Assembly: GCF_030372765.1 (NCBI RefSeq)
Contig: NZ_JAUCMW010000001.1
Location: forward strand, 124,001-188,000
Source: Labilibaculum sp. K2S
Lineage (GTDB): Bacteria; Bacteroidota; Bacteroidia; Bacteroidales; Marinifilaceae
Direction of reading: 5' to 3'
Length of the DNA: 64,000 nucleotides
The notes beneath the pieces were generated by a model. It had not been told where the DNA came from. It worked only from the letters and a program-made list of their open reading frames with translations, and made no database searches. The translations under genes and the position numbers were made by a program. Each line of letters opens with the position of its first letter. Within the stretch, counting starts at the first letter, position 1. Shown one piece after another: positions 45,965-55,420 of the stretch.

Positions 45965-48079
45965 TTATTTTAAACCACGTTTGATTAATAAAGCATCAAT
46001 ATTTGGTTCTGCACCTCTAAATTTTTTGTACAATACCATTGGATCTTCAGTACCACCTTTGGCTAGAATGTTATTACGAAAAGCAGCAGCAGTTTCTTTG
46101 TTGAATAAACCAGTTTCCTTAAATGCCTGAAAAGCATCAGAATCCAATACTCCAGCCCAAATGTAAGCGTAGTATCCCGAAGAATATCCACCACTAAAAA
46201 TGTGCGCAAAGTAAGTAGAACGATATCTTGGATAGATTTCAGGAATCAAGCCAATTGATTTCAAGTAATCATCTTCGAATTTTGCAACATCGATATCCTG
46301 AACTTCAGATAAAGTATGATATTTCATATCCAACAACGAAGCTGCAAGGTATTCAACAGTAGCAAATCCTTGATTAAATTTACCAGCATCCTGAACTTTT
46401 TTAACCAATTCAACAGGAATTACTTCTCCGGTTTGGTAATGTTTGGCATACAATGCCAACATTTCCGGCTCTAAACACCAGTTTTCCATTACCTGTGATG
46501 GCAATTCAACAAAATCACGGGATACAGCAGTACCCGAAAGAGTGTTGTATTTGCATCTTGAAAGGAATCCGTGCAAAGCGTGACCAAATTCATGGAATAA
46601 AGTTTCTACCTCATCAACACTTAGTAAAGCTGGCTGATCGCCTACAGGCTTGGTAAAGTTGCATACGTTGCAAATAATTGGAGTGATTGCATTTTCAGTT
46701 TTCCAACCTGATTGCTTGCGGAAGCTGTTCATCCATGCACCACCACGCTTCGAAGCTCTGGGGAAATAATCTAAATAGAAGATTCCAATATGAGTTCCAT
46801 CTGCCTCCTGCAATTCCCAGGTCTGAACATCCTTATTATATTTTGAAATATCATTTCTTTCGATGAAATTGATTCCATAAAGACGGTGAGCCAATTCGAA
46901 AGCACCATCGCGAACGTTGTTAATTTCGAAGTATGGACGAAGTTCAGACTCATCTAAATTGTATTTCGCTTTCTTTACTTTCTCAGCATAGTACCACCAG
47001 TCGTAAGATGCTAGTTTAAATTTACCACCTTCTTTGTCAATCACTTTTTGCATTTCAGCAGCTTCCAGTTTTGCATTTGGAAGTGCAGCATCCCATAGTT
47101 TATTCAATAATTCGAATACTTTCTCAGGAGTTTTTGCCATATTCTCGGCAAGAATATAGTCTGCATGACTTTTAAATCCAAATAGTTGAGCTCTTTCTAC
47201 CCTTAGGTTAGCAATTTCTGACAATACTTTTTTGTTGTCGAACTCATTGTCGTTATTACAACGGTTCACATAACCCATGTAGATTTTTTTTCTTAGATCG
47301 CGATTATCTGCGTACTGAAGAAAAGGAAGCATACTTGGCTTGTCTAAAGTGAAAGCCCATTTTCCTTCTTCTCCTTTTGCAGTTGCAGTTTCAGCGGCAG
47401 CAGCTTTAACAGATTCCGGAAGACCAGCTAAATCATTTTCATTATCAATAAGCAATACAAACGCATTGTTTTCTGCCAATTGGTTCTCTCCAAACTGTAG
47501 AGTTAATAAAGATAATTTTTCATCAATAACACGAAGTTTTGCTTTTTTACCGGCATCTAAATCAGCACCGCCACGAACAAATCCTTTGTACGTTTTCTCT
47601 AGAAGAGTATTTGCTTCAACGTCTAAGTTTAATGCATCTTTTTGTTCGTAAACAGCTTTAACTCTTTTAAATAAATTTTCGTTTAGGTCAATATCAGCAC
47701 CATATTTTGTCATTTCAGGAGCCAATCTTTTCGAAAGTGCCTGAATGGAATCATTGGTATCCGAACCCGAAAGGTTAAAGAACACATTACTGACCTTAGT
47801 CAGCAATTGTCCGGCTTTATCCATTGCTTCGATCGTATTTTCGAAAGTTGGTGCTTCAGTATTATTGGCAATAGCATCAATTTCTGCACGACCTTGCTTC
47901 ATGCCTTCCATGAAAGCCGGCTCGAAGTGCTCAAATTTAATTAAATCAAACGGAGCTGTTTGATGAGGAGTGTTGTAGTCTGCAAAAAACGGATTTTCAG
48001 TCTTTTGCTCACTTTTGTTACTATTGCAAGCGGTTAAACCGATACCTGCAACAAGTACATAAAGAAAAGTCTTTTTCAC
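45965..48079 (-). CDS. dcp: M3-family metallopeptidase lipoprotein (peptidyl-dipeptidase Dcp type)
   Basis: The 704-residue protein has a lipoprotein signal (FLYVLVAGIGLTACNSNK) and the M3 zinc motif LFHEFGHALHGFLS, with a downstream Glu in the WCLEPEML region. Family motifs YFDPRASK-like YFPRASKRGGAWM and YSSGYYAYIWAGVLDSD are present. Dcp removes dipeptides from the C-terminus of peptides; the lipoprotein signal places it in the periplasm or on the membrane. It is monocistronic. Exact dcp versus oligopeptidase A assignment is by motif and length. Confidence 0.9.
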   Translation of the reverse strand: MKKTFLYVLVAGIGLTACNSNKSEQKTENPFFADYNTPHQTAPFDLIKFEHFEPAFMEGMKQGRAEIDAIANNTEAPTFENTIEAMDKAGQLLTKVSNVFFNLSGSDTNDSIQALSKRLAPEMTKYGADIDLNENLFKRVKAVYEQKDALNLDVEANTLLEKTYKGFVRGGADLDAGKKAKLRVIDEKLSLLTLQFGENQLAENNAFVLLIDNENDLAGLPESVKAAAAETATAKGEEGKWAFTLDKPSMLPFLQYADNRDLRKKIYMGYVNRCNNDNEFDNKKVLSEIANLRVERAQLFGFKSHADYILAENMAKTPEKVFELLNKLWDAALPNAKLEAAEMQKVIDKEGGKFKLASYDWWYYAEKVKKAKYNLDESELRPYFEINNVRDGAFELAHRLYGINFIERNDISKYNKDVQTWELQEADGTHIGIFYLDYFPRASKRGGAWMNSFRKQSGWKTENAITPIICNVCNFTKPVGDQPALLSVDEVETLFHEFGHALHGFLSRCKYNTLSGTAVSRDFVELPSQVMENWCLEPEMLALYAKHYQTGEVIPVELVKKVQDAGKFNQGFATVEYLAASLLDMKYHTLSEVQDIDVAKFEDDYLKSIGLIPEIYPRYRSTYFAHIFSGGYSSGYYAYIWAGVLDSDAFQAFKETGLFNKETAAAFRNNILAKGGTEDPMVLYKKFRGAEPNIDALLIKRGLK

Positions 48080-48269
48080 GTTGTTAGGTTTAGTATTAGT
48101 ACTTATAGAATCTTAGCCTGCCAAATTAGTAAATTCTTACTAGTTTTCCTTATGATTTTCTTAGTTTTCCTTACCTGTTTGCTGCGGTTTAAAATCAAAG
48201 CTAAGAGATAACATGAAAAGTGGAAGGAGAGGTTTTCGTACTGGGATACTGGGAGATAGGAAAATAGGC

Positions 48270-48719
48270 TCAAACTAATTTTTTCCTGCAATTTTTTTTA
48301 TCTGAATTCTTTTTTTGTTTTTCAGAGTCCCGGTTTGCACTCTTTGGTGAAAAGCTTAAGTAAAATGCGATCCACAAAACGAATAACACAACCGAAGTTG
48401 AAGTGAATTTGTTTAAATAGAATCCTTTTATTGAGAAAATAATTGCATTTTGAGGATCCTCTTGTAAGTGAAGAATCTGAAATTTCTTACCTATAGGATA
48501 TTCTACATTCTCAGGACCTTTTAAGGTAAATTGTTTTTGATTTGCTTCGTAGGCAATAATAGAATAAAAAGAGAGTAACATGCCGGTATTTTCTTCTACT
48601 GTTTTTACTACAATGCCTTCTGTTTTTTCACCGTACGCAATAAGCTTCCAATTTGCATAAATTGGAATTAGTAATATCAAAATCGTAATAATAAGAAACC
48701 TTGATCCTGAAATCTTCAT
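48270..48719 (-). CDS. Small DUF3592-like membrane protein
   Basis: The 149-residue protein has an N-terminal helix (FLIITILILLIPIYANW), a beta-rich extracytoplasmic segment (GEKTEGIVVKTVEENTGMLLSFYSIIAYEANQKQFTLKGPENV..YPIGKKFQILHLQEDPQNA), a second helix (STSVVLFVLWIAFYLSF) and a highly basic tail. The pattern TEGIVV..YP.GKKF.VLY.P..P..A fits DUF3592. Function is unknown. Confidence 0.75.
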   Translation of the reverse strand: MKISGSRFLIITILILLIPIYANWKLIAYGEKTEGIVVKTVEENTGMLLSFYSIIAYEANQKQFTLKGPENVEYPIGKKFQILHLQEDPQNAIIFSIKGFYLNKFTSTSVVLFVLWIAFYLSFSPKSANRDSEKQKKNSDKKNCRKKLV

Positions 48720-48766
48720 TGTAAAGAGCTATTTATTATTACTAAATATAAGGAAATTTGCAAAAA

Positions 48767-48803
48767 AAAGAGACTGCCATTTGATAAGAACAACAGTCTC
48801 TTT
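48767..48803 (-). terminator. Terminator of the mtnN-luxS operon
   Basis: AAAGAGACTG at 48767-48776 pairs with CAGTCTCTTT at 48794-48803, 22 bases past the luxS stop, with an A-run/T-run flank. Confidence 0.8.
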
Positions 48804-48824
48804 AAATGTTATATACTTTATTCC

Positions 48825-49304
48825 TTATTCAGGATAATTCAAATTCTCGTCAGTTAGATGCTCTAAAACCTCAGTTTTGAATTTGTTTGATTCCCATTTT
48901 GCCATTGGTAAATCGTGGCTCATGTAATTTCCACATTCTATCTTGTTTGTTCCTGGAATTTCGCTGTTAAAATCAGCCATAAAATCAAACATTTCCTGAG
49001 TTACCTTTACGATATCTTTTGATTCCAAATCACCGTTAAAAATTGCATAAAAGCCGGTACGACATCCCATTGGACCAAAATAGATTGTGCGGTCTGCCCA
49101 TTCTTTATGGTTTCTTAAAAAGGTAGCACCCAAATGCTCCATGGTGTGCATTGCCGGAATATCCATTGCCGGTTCCTGGTTTGGCAATTTGGTTCGGATA
49201 TCGAAACTTGTTAATGTCTCTGCTCCAACTTTATCTTTACGGGATACATAGATCCCTCTTTTCAATTTATTGTGGTCTACTGTAAAGCTCTGTATCTTTT
49301 CCAT
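48825..49304 (-). CDS. luxS: S-ribosylhomocysteine lyase LuxS
   Basis: The 159-residue protein carries the LuxS zinc/active-site motifs HTMEHLGATFLRNH, GPMGCRTGFYAIF and ECGNYMSHDL. It cleaves S-ribosylhomocysteine to homocysteine and DPD, the AI-2 precursor. It follows mtnN by 12 bases on the same strand, so the two consecutive steps of S-adenosylhomocysteine recycling are encoded together. Confidence 0.97.
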   Translation of the reverse strand: MEKIQSFTVDHNKLKRGIYVSRKDKVGAETLTSFDIRTKLPNQEPAMDIPAMHTMEHLGATFLRNHKEWADRTIYFGPMGCRTGFYAIFNGDLESKDIVKVTQEMFDFMADFNSEIPGTNKIECGNYMSHDLPMAKWESNKFKTEVLEHLTDENLNYPE

Positions 49305-49316
49305 TTTTTATTTTTT

Positions 49317-50021
49317 TTATTTCTGATTTCCTAACTCGCGTACCATTTCTGTCACCATTTTGGCCGAATTTACCGCGGCTATTTCTACAAATTCCTGATA
49401 TTCCATTGCATTCTCTTGTCCTGCAATATCCGAAATAGATCGGATAACCACAAATGGAATATTGAACTGGTAACAGGTTTGTGCAATTGCGGCACCTTCC
49501 ATTTCAACAGCTTCGGCTGTAGGGAATAAAGTTTTTATTCTGTTGGTTGCTTCGGCATTATTCATGAACTGATCACCAGTTAGAATAGTTGCCTTTTTTG
49601 TTTGTAAATCGGTTAATTGGTGAACCGATTTGTCGGCCAAAGAGATTAATTTCTCATTGGCAGCAAAACTTGCCGGCATTCCGGGAACTTGTCCCGTTTT
49701 ATAACCAAAAACAGTACAATCCATATCATGATGAATAACTTCTTCGGATATAACGATATCGCCAACTTTTAAATCTCCGGGAAAACCTCCCGCAGCACCT
49801 GTATTAATTACATAATCAGGTTTAAAGTTGTCGATGAGTAAAGTTGCCCCGATAGCTGCATTTACTTTTCCAATTCCCGATTGAAGCAAAACAATTTCAA
49901 CATTGTTTAAAGTACCTGTGTAGAAAACAAAGGAGCCTTTTTTCTGTTCTTTTCGGTTGGACAATTGATCGCGAAGTTTAACTACTTCGACTTCCATTGC
50001 GCCTATAATTCCAATTTTCAT
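49317..50021 (-). CDS. mtnN: 5'-methylthioadenosine/S-adenosylhomocysteine nucleosidase
   Basis: The 234-residue protein begins KIGIIGAMEVEVVKL, with further family motifs VNTGAAGGFPGDLKVGDIVIS, EAVEMEGAAIAQTCY and VVIRSISDIAG, which has the catalytic Asp. It hydrolyses methylthioadenosine and S-adenosylhomocysteine, supplying the substrate of LuxS downstream. An upstream ATG at 50078 would add a 19-residue extension unlike the family, so the ATG at 50021 is chosen. Confidence 0.96.
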   Translation of the reverse strand: MKIGIIGAMEVEVVKLRDQLSNRKEQKKGSFVFYTGTLNNVEIVLLQSGIGKVNAAIGATLLIDNFKPDYVINTGAAGGFPGDLKVGDIVISEEVIHHDMDCTVFGYKTGQVPGMPASFAANEKLISLADKSVHQLTDLQTKKATILTGDQFMNNAEATNRIKTLFPTAEAVEMEGAAIAQTCYQFNIPFVVIRSISDIAGQENAMEYQEFVEIAAVNSAKMVTEMVRELGNQK

Positions 50022-50279
50022 GCTAAATAAGATTTCTGATAAGAGCAATAAGCGATTAGACGATTTATTTTCGCACACTTAAATTCTTCATCAATTCTCA
50101 AGTTTGTCAACTTTTTTATGAATTGCCAAAGGTACAAAACTATCTTCCTGTTCGTTCAAGCCGGATTAACTTTATTATTCCCTTTTTTCTTTTTTGTATC
50201 AAATCTAAAATCTCAATTTTGAAATTATTTAGATGAAAATTTAATTAACTTCATCATTCAAATAAGAAAAAGTTATCGG

Positions 50280-51227
50280 ATGACCTTAAAACAATTAAAA
50301 TACGCTTTGGCTTTAGGCCGTTTAGGAAGTTATATAGGTGTGGCTAAATCGATGGGCGTATCGCAGCCGGCAGTTAGTTTGCAGATACAGGCCTTAGAGG
50401 ATGAGTTGGGTATTATTCTTTTCGATCGGTCGACCAAAAATGTCGAACCGACCTTAAATGGAATCGCTTTTTTGGAAAAAGCACAATCTTTGGTGACTGA
50501 ATCGAAGCAATTGGAAGATTTTGCCATTCAATTGTCTGAAGAGATTCAGGGAGAGGTTTGCCTGGGCGTTATCCCAACTTTATCGCCATTTTTGGTGCCT
50601 TTGTTTATTGATGAGTTGAATAAAAAGCATCCTAAAATTAGAATTAAGATTCAGGAGGCAATCACTGAAGATATTTTGCAGGGAATTAAAACAGGAATTT
50701 TTCATGCCGGAATTATTTCAACACCCATCAAATTAAAGAGTAATTTGGAACAGGTTCCTTTATTTTACGAGCAGTTTTATTTGTATGTGTCAGATAAACA
50801 TGAATTGTATTCACAGGAGAAAATAGATATTAGTAAATTGGATTTTTCGGATGTTTGGTTGCTTAAGGAAGGAAACTGTTTTATGGATCAGGTGACTAAT
50901 ATTTGTAGTGTTCAGCCTAATCAGAATGGAATTTTCATATATGAGAGTAATAATATCGACGCTTTACGAAGAATTGTGGAATACAAGGGAGGAATCACCT
51001 TCCTTCCTGAACTATCAACTTTAATGATTCCTTCGGAGCAGGAAGAAATGATTAAGGAGATAAAGGGCAAGAAAAAGGTAAGAGAAATAAGTATGATTTC
51101 GTTAAAAACAGAGGTGAGACGCAATCTGCTGAATGCAGTTAGTCAGGTGATTAAAGATAGTGTGCCTTCGCAAATGCTAAGAGAGGAAAATAAGGAAATT
51201 GTTACAACTAATTTTGTAGAAAAATGA
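50280..51227 (+). CDS. oxyR: OxyR-type LysR-family redox regulator
   Basis: The 315-residue protein has the LysR helix-turn-helix (TLKQLKYALALGRLGSYIGVAKSMGVSQPAVSLQIQALEDELG) and a periplasmic-binding-fold effector domain. In it, NCFMDQVTNIC places two Cys nine residues apart, exactly the spacing of the redox pair Cys199-Cys208 of E. coli OxyR. It should be activated by peroxide through disulfide formation. It overlaps the next gene by four bases (ATGA). Confidence 0.93.
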   Translation: MTLKQLKYALALGRLGSYIGVAKSMGVSQPAVSLQIQALEDELGIILFDRSTKNVEPTLNGIAFLEKAQSLVTESKQLEDFAIQLSEEIQGEVCLGVIPTLSPFLVPLFIDELNKKHPKIRIKIQEAITEDILQGIKTGIFHAGIISTPIKLKSNLEQVPLFYEQFYLYVSDKHELYSQEKIDISKLDFSDVWLLKEGNCFMDQVTNICSVQPNQNGIFIYESNNIDALRRIVEYKGGITFLPELSTLMIPSEQEEMIKEIKGKKKVREISMISLKTEVRRNLLNAVSQVIKDSVPSQMLREENKEIVTTNFVEK

Positions 51228-51541
51228 TTGCTAAAACAATAAGAACACCTTACTATGCGGTAGTATTTTCATCGATAAAAACTACTGCAGATAATGTTTA
51301 TGATGAGATGGCCGATTCGATGATGGAATTGGCGAAAAGACAACCTGGTTTTTTGGGTGCTGAATCAGCTGGAAATGAAGTTGGAATTACAGTCTCGTAT
51401 TGGGAAAGTTTGGATGCAATTAAAAAATGGCAGGCTCATCCGGCTCATCAAATTGCACAGGAAAGAGGCAAAGAGAATTGGTATGAAAAATATGCTGTTC
51501 GAATTTGTAAGGTAGAATCGGACTATTTCTTCGAGAAATAA
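51224..51541 (+). CDS. Antibiotic-biosynthesis-monooxygenase (ABM) domain protein
   Basis: The 105-residue protein has an ABM-type beta-alpha fold: YYAVVFSSIKTT at the start, MMELAKRQPGFLGAESA, ITVSYWESLDAIKKWQAHPAH. Members act as small monooxygenases or ligand-binding proteins. The four-base overlap with oxyR means it is co-translated and probably works in the same oxidative-stress response. Confidence 0.88.
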   Translation: MIAKTIRTPYYAVVFSSIKTTADNVYDEMADSMMELAKRQPGFLGAESAGNEVGITVSYWESLDAIKKWQAHPAHQIAQERGKENWYEKYAVRICKVESDYFFEK

Positions 51542-51602
51542 TGTTTTGAATTTATAAATGTACCCTAAATGGGATTTAGGGCTGAATGCTGTAACACGAG
51601 TC

Positions 51603-51845
51603 TTATTTCTTCGAAAACAAGCCTACTACGCAAATAAGAACAATAGCTCCTATTGTTGCAGATATAAGCAAACCAAAGAATCCATTTAAGTGTATCCCAA
51701 AAATACCAAAGATTGTACCTCCTATAAAAGAACCAATAACACCTAAAATCAGGTTGATTATTATGCCATAACCACGACCTTTTAATAAAATGCTTGCAAT
51801 CCATCCGGCTACAAGTCCAATTAGTAAAAAAATAAGATAGTTCAT
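51603..51845 (-). CDS. GlsB/YeaQ/YmgE-family stress-response membrane protein
   Basis: The 80-residue protein is three short hydrophobic helices with the family pattern LIGLVAGWIASILLKGRGYGII and LGVIGSFIGGTIFGIFGI. Such proteins rise under stress; the mechanism is unknown. It is transcribed towards the oxyR/ABM unit. Confidence 0.88.
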   Translation of the reverse strand: MNYLIFLLIGLVAGWIASILLKGRGYGIIINLILGVIGSFIGGTIFGIFGIHLNGFFGLLISATIGAIVLICVVGLFSKK

Positions 51846-52009
51846 GTGTTGAGAATTAGTACTTTATTAAATTACTAAAATTTCTTAAAACAAAAACAAT
51901 CTTTTTATTGTTGATTATTTGTCTTGCATTGCAATGGATTTTTGAATGGATAAGAATAATTATTAACTTCATTTTGCAATGAAAATGGAATATTCAAAGC
52001 TGAAATTTT

Positions 52010-54145
52010 ATGGAAAATATGATAGAAACAAAGAGTCATCAAGATTTATTGGTGACTAAAACACCAATATTGAATCAAGGGAATCCGGAAGAAAAAAGAA
52101 AAGAAATTCTCAACTATTTTAGAAAGACATGGGAATTGGATGAACTCTTATACGATTGCTTAAACGGACAGGAGGCATTTATTCACCGGGCCGATCCTTT
52201 GCGCCATCCTTTGGCTTTTTATTTTGGACACACAGCTACCTTTTTTGTAAATAAATTGATATTGGCAGGAATCATCACAGAAAGATTGAATCCAAAATTT
52301 GAATCGATGTTTGCTGTGGGAGTTGACGAAATGTCGTGGGATGATTTGAATGATAAACATTACGACTGGCCAACTGTGCAAGAGACTCAGGTTTATCGAA
52401 ATGAAGCTAAAAAGATGATTGAGAAGCTGATTTTAGAGCTTCCACTCACAATTCCAATCAATTGGGAAAGTCAGTTTTGGGTAATAATGATGGGAATAGA
52501 GCATCAGCGAATTCATATCGAAACATCATCGGTATTGATTCGTCAGTTGCCCATCCATTTGGTAAAACCCAGTGTACTTTTTAAAATTTGTGAAGAGAGG
52601 GGCAAAGCTTCTTCCAACGAACTTTTGAAAGTTAAATCTGGAAAGGTAAGAATCGGAAAAGGGAAGGACAATGCCTTGTATGGCTGGGACAATGAGTTTG
52701 GGAAATTTTATTCTAAAATAAAGTCATTTCATGCATCGAAGTTTTTGGTTTCGAATGAGGAGTTTAAAGATTTTGTAGATGATGATGGATACAAAACGGA
52801 AGAGTGGTGGACGGAAGAAGGCTGGGGCTGGGTGACGTATAAAAAATGTGAGCATCCTTTGTGGTGGCTGAAAGATGGAGCCAAATGGAAGTTTCGTACT
52901 ATGCTCGAGATGATTGAAATGCCTTGGAATTGGCCTGTAGAGGTGAATTATCTGGAAGCAAAGGCATTCTGCAATTGGAAATCTGCAAAGACAGGTAAAA
53001 CCTTGCGTATGCCAACGGAGGCTGAGTATTATCGTCTGCATGATTCGCTTCATATCGAAGATCAGCCGGAATGGGAAACGGCACCAGGGAATATTAATCT
53101 GGAGTACTATGCTTCTTCTTGTCCGGTGGATCATTTTGAAACTGGTGGTTTTTACGATGTAATTGGAAACGTGTGGCAATGGACAGAGATGCCGATTTCA
53201 GGATTGGATGGTTTCGAAATCCATCCGTTTTACGATGATTTTTCGACGCCTACATTCGATACCAAGCACAATCTGATTAAGGGTGGCTCGTGGATATCAA
53301 CAGGGAATCTGGCCATTCGCGATTCCCGTTACGCTTTTCGCCGGCATTTTTTCCAACATGCTGGTTTTCGTTATATTGAATCAGATCAGGAGGTGGAAAT
53401 TGAAACCGATTACTATGAAACGGATGGTTTAATATCGCAATATTGTGAATTCCAGTATGGAGAGGAATATTTTGGTGTGAAAGATTATTCTAAAACTTGT
53501 CTTGCTCTTATCGAAGATCATTTAAAAGGCCTTAATAAAGGGAATGCATTGGATATTGGATGTGCAACAGGAAGAACGACATTCGAGTTGGCAAAATATT
53601 TTGATAAGGTAACTGGATTGGATTTTTCAGCTCGTTTTATTCGCATTGGAACTCAGTTGAAAGAAACCGGAAAATTAAAGTATATCCGACAGGAAGAAGG
53701 GAAGTTGTCTAGTTATCAAGAAATTAAATTGGTGGATCATGGTTTGGATTCTGTTCGTGACAACGTAGAGTTTTTTCAAGCTGATGCCTGTAATTTAAAA
53801 ACCATTTATAAGGGATACGATTTGGTTTTTGCAGGCAATTTAATTGATAGATTGTACGATCCTATCAAGTTTTTGCAAGAGATTCATTTGAGGATTAATG
53901 ATGGTGGAATTTTGGTTCTTACTTCACCCTATACTTGGCTGGAAGAATTTACCGAAGTCGATAAATGGGTAGGAGGATACCGAAAAGATGGTGAACCCTT
54001 TACATCGCTTGATGGTTTAAAGGACATTTTGAGGGAACATTTCGATTTGTTGGATGAGCCCAAGGATGTGCCTTTTGTAATTCGCGAAACGTCACGGAAA
54101 TTCCAGCATACCATATCGCAGATGACGATTTGGAGGAAGAAATAA
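52010..54145 (+). CDS. ovoA: 5-histidylcysteine sulfoxide synthase with fused 4-mercaptohistidine N-methyltransferase (OvoA)
   Basis: The 711-residue protein has the OvoA order. An N-terminal DinB-like iron-binding domain (residues about 25-185) carries His in YFGHTATFF and HxxxH in GIEHQRIHIETSS. A formylglycine-generating/sulfatase-modifying domain lies at about 205-460 (GNVWQWTEMP, IKGGSWISTGNLAIRDSRYAFRRHFF). A SAM-dependent methyltransferase lies at about 485-711 with motif I LDIGCATGRTTFELA. It joins cysteine to histidine with oxygen and then N-methylates 4-mercaptohistidine, giving ovothiol. The C-S lyase step gene (ovoB) is not in this window. Confidence 0.94.
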   Translation: MENMIETKSHQDLLVTKTPILNQGNPEEKRKEILNYFRKTWELDELLYDCLNGQEAFIHRADPLRHPLAFYFGHTATFFVNKLILAGIITERLNPKFESMFAVGVDEMSWDDLNDKHYDWPTVQETQVYRNEAKKMIEKLILELPLTIPINWESQFWVIMMGIEHQRIHIETSSVLIRQLPIHLVKPSVLFKICEERGKASSNELLKVKSGKVRIGKGKDNALYGWDNEFGKFYSKIKSFHASKFLVSNEEFKDFVDDDGYKTEEWWTEEGWGWVTYKKCEHPLWWLKDGAKWKFRTMLEMIEMPWNWPVEVNYLEAKAFCNWKSAKTGKTLRMPTEAEYYRLHDSLHIEDQPEWETAPGNINLEYYASSCPVDHFETGGFYDVIGNVWQWTEMPISGLDGFEIHPFYDDFSTPTFDTKHNLIKGGSWISTGNLAIRDSRYAFRRHFFQHAGFRYIESDQEVEIETDYYETDGLISQYCEFQYGEEYFGVKDYSKTCLALIEDHLKGLNKGNALDIGCATGRTTFELAKYFDKVTGLDFSARFIRIGTQLKETGKLKYIRQEEGKLSSYQEIKLVDHGLDSVRDNVEFFQADACNLKTIYKGYDLVFAGNLIDRLYDPIKFLQEIHLRINDGGILVLTSPYTWLEEFTEVDKWVGGYRKDGEPFTSLDGLKDILREHFDLLDEPKDVPFVIRETSRKFQHTISQMTIWRKK

Positions 54146-54156
54146 TTCATGAAAAC

Positions 54157-54187
54157 AAAAGAACCGCATTACAATTGCGGTTCTTTT
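54157..54187. terminator. Terminator between ovoA and the surface-repeat gene
   Basis: AAAAGAACCGCA at 54157-54168 pairs with TGCGGTTCTTTT at 54176-54187, followed by further Ts. It separates convergent genes. Confidence 0.9.
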
Positions 54188-54200
54188 TTGTTCGTTTCGG

Positions 54201-55250
54201 TTAAAATTGGAATGAAACACCAGCATTAAAACCAATCCATACAAACAATTTGTTTTTACTGCTTGTATGATTGTAGATCGTGTGTGGCATGTCTATTGTT
54301 CCATATTGTTCACCAATTTTCTTATTGGTTATGTAAGCATTAAGGGTAGGGCCGGCAAAGAGGGAACATTGAGGAGTAAAGTGAAAATGAAAATTGGTTT
54401 GCAATGTGTTTAAAAGATTTAATTCACTCCAGTCGTTATCGTATACCAATTTGTTTGATGTTGCTTCAATGGATAACTTGTATCTTTGACCAATGCGGAG
54501 CAAACTTCCGAAGCCGGTGCCGTATTTAAAAAGGTCTTTGCCCTTGTATCGATCAAATCCAACTGTAAATAGGGTATAGAAATGCTCAACACCCATTTTG
54601 TAGTTTAAATTAGCGTTAATAACATCATTGGTAGAAATTTCAAGTGCATAATAACCTCCTTTTACAATAGAGAAAAGGCCTATTGGTGTGCCGCTTTCAA
54701 GGCTGTCAACAAGATTAAAAACACCTATTTGACTCCCTTTTAGGATTTTTGCATAGTTGAAAGCTCCTATTTGCAAACCATTTAATTTGTTTTTGGTGAT
54801 GTTTGCCGTGGACAACTGAAATCCCTTGGCATTTTCTTTTGTGATATTGGCAACACCAGATATCATTACTCCATCTGAGTTTCTGGAATTAATGTTGCCT
54901 ACACCAGAAAGCTGAAATCCTTTTGCATCATCAGTTATCAAGTTAGCGATTCCGGCAATTATACAACCATCTGCTTTGTTTTTGGTAACATTAGTAATTC
55001 CTGCAAGTTGAAATCCAGTTGTTTTTCCTTTGTTGTAATTCGCTAAGCCGCCAATTTCCATTTTGTTTACACCACCATTAATCCCTATCAGTAAGTTAAA
55101 GGAATAATCGTTGATGTAGTTGATTGAGTTTGTTCCATTGGTTCCGATAGGAGAAACAAAACCAGCTTGATATTTTGTGTGGTTTTGGGCAATAACCGGA
55201 CTTACTAAGCTCAGTATCATGCACGCTAATGCAATTCTTACTTTTGTCAT
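54201..55250 (-). CDS. Surface-repeat protein (LA_2272-like) of the sigma/FecR cluster
   Basis: The 349-residue protein has a signal peptide (IALACMILSLVSPVIAQ). About eight short repeats of the form G-x-Q-I/L-S-G-V/I-x-N follow (residues 50-190, e.g. GFQLSGVGNI, GVMISGVANI, GLQIGAFNYA), then a C-terminal beta-strand region ending in aromatic FQF. The repeats match what NCBI calls LA_2272 surface repeats and also occur in the 615-residue STN protein next door. The C-terminal pattern suggests an outer-membrane barrel. The 26-bp promoter-like element lies 43 bases upstream. Confidence 0.75.
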   Translation of the reverse strand: MTKVRIALACMILSLVSPVIAQNHTKYQAGFVSPIGTNGTNSINYINDYSFNLLIGINGGVNKMEIGGLANYNKGKTTGFQLAGITNVTKNKADGCIIAGIANLITDDAKGFQLSGVGNINSRNSDGVMISGVANITKENAKGFQLSTANITKNKLNGLQIGAFNYAKILKGSQIGVFNLVDSLESGTPIGLFSIVKGGYYALEISTNDVINANLNYKMGVEHFYTLFTVGFDRYKGKDLFKYGTGFGSLLRIGQRYKLSIEATSNKLVYDNDWSELNLLNTLQTNFHFHFTPQCSLFAGPTLNAYITNKKIGEQYGTIDMPHTIYNHTSSKNKLFVWIGFNAGVSFQF

Positions 55251-55292
55251 TTCTATAAATATAAATTTGATTTTATGATCTTATAGAAGGAG

Positions 55293-55318
55293 GACAATTG
55301 TAGTGGGAGATACCCCTA
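55293..55318 (-). promoter_or_regulatory. 26-bp ECF-promoter-like element, copy 1
   Basis: On the forward strand it reads GACAATTG, nine bases, ATACCCCTA. On the transcribed strand that is TAGGGGTAT then CAATTGTC, like an ECF -35 followed by a GTC -10. It is 43 bases ahead of the start at 55250. The copies at 58351 and 61498 have identical spacing. Confidence 0.6.
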
Positions 55319-55420
55319 TTTAAAATTTTAAAAAATTGATCCTAGGAAAGAAAATAAGAAGAATGCAGAAGTGCATCCATATCCTTTCATGCTCTTTGTG
55401 TTGAATCAGATTATAAATGT

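Noticed and set aside
48103-48291. 62-residue reverse frame between the M3 peptidase and DUF3592 genes
   Set aside because: Short, low-complexity and overlaps the end of 48270-48719.
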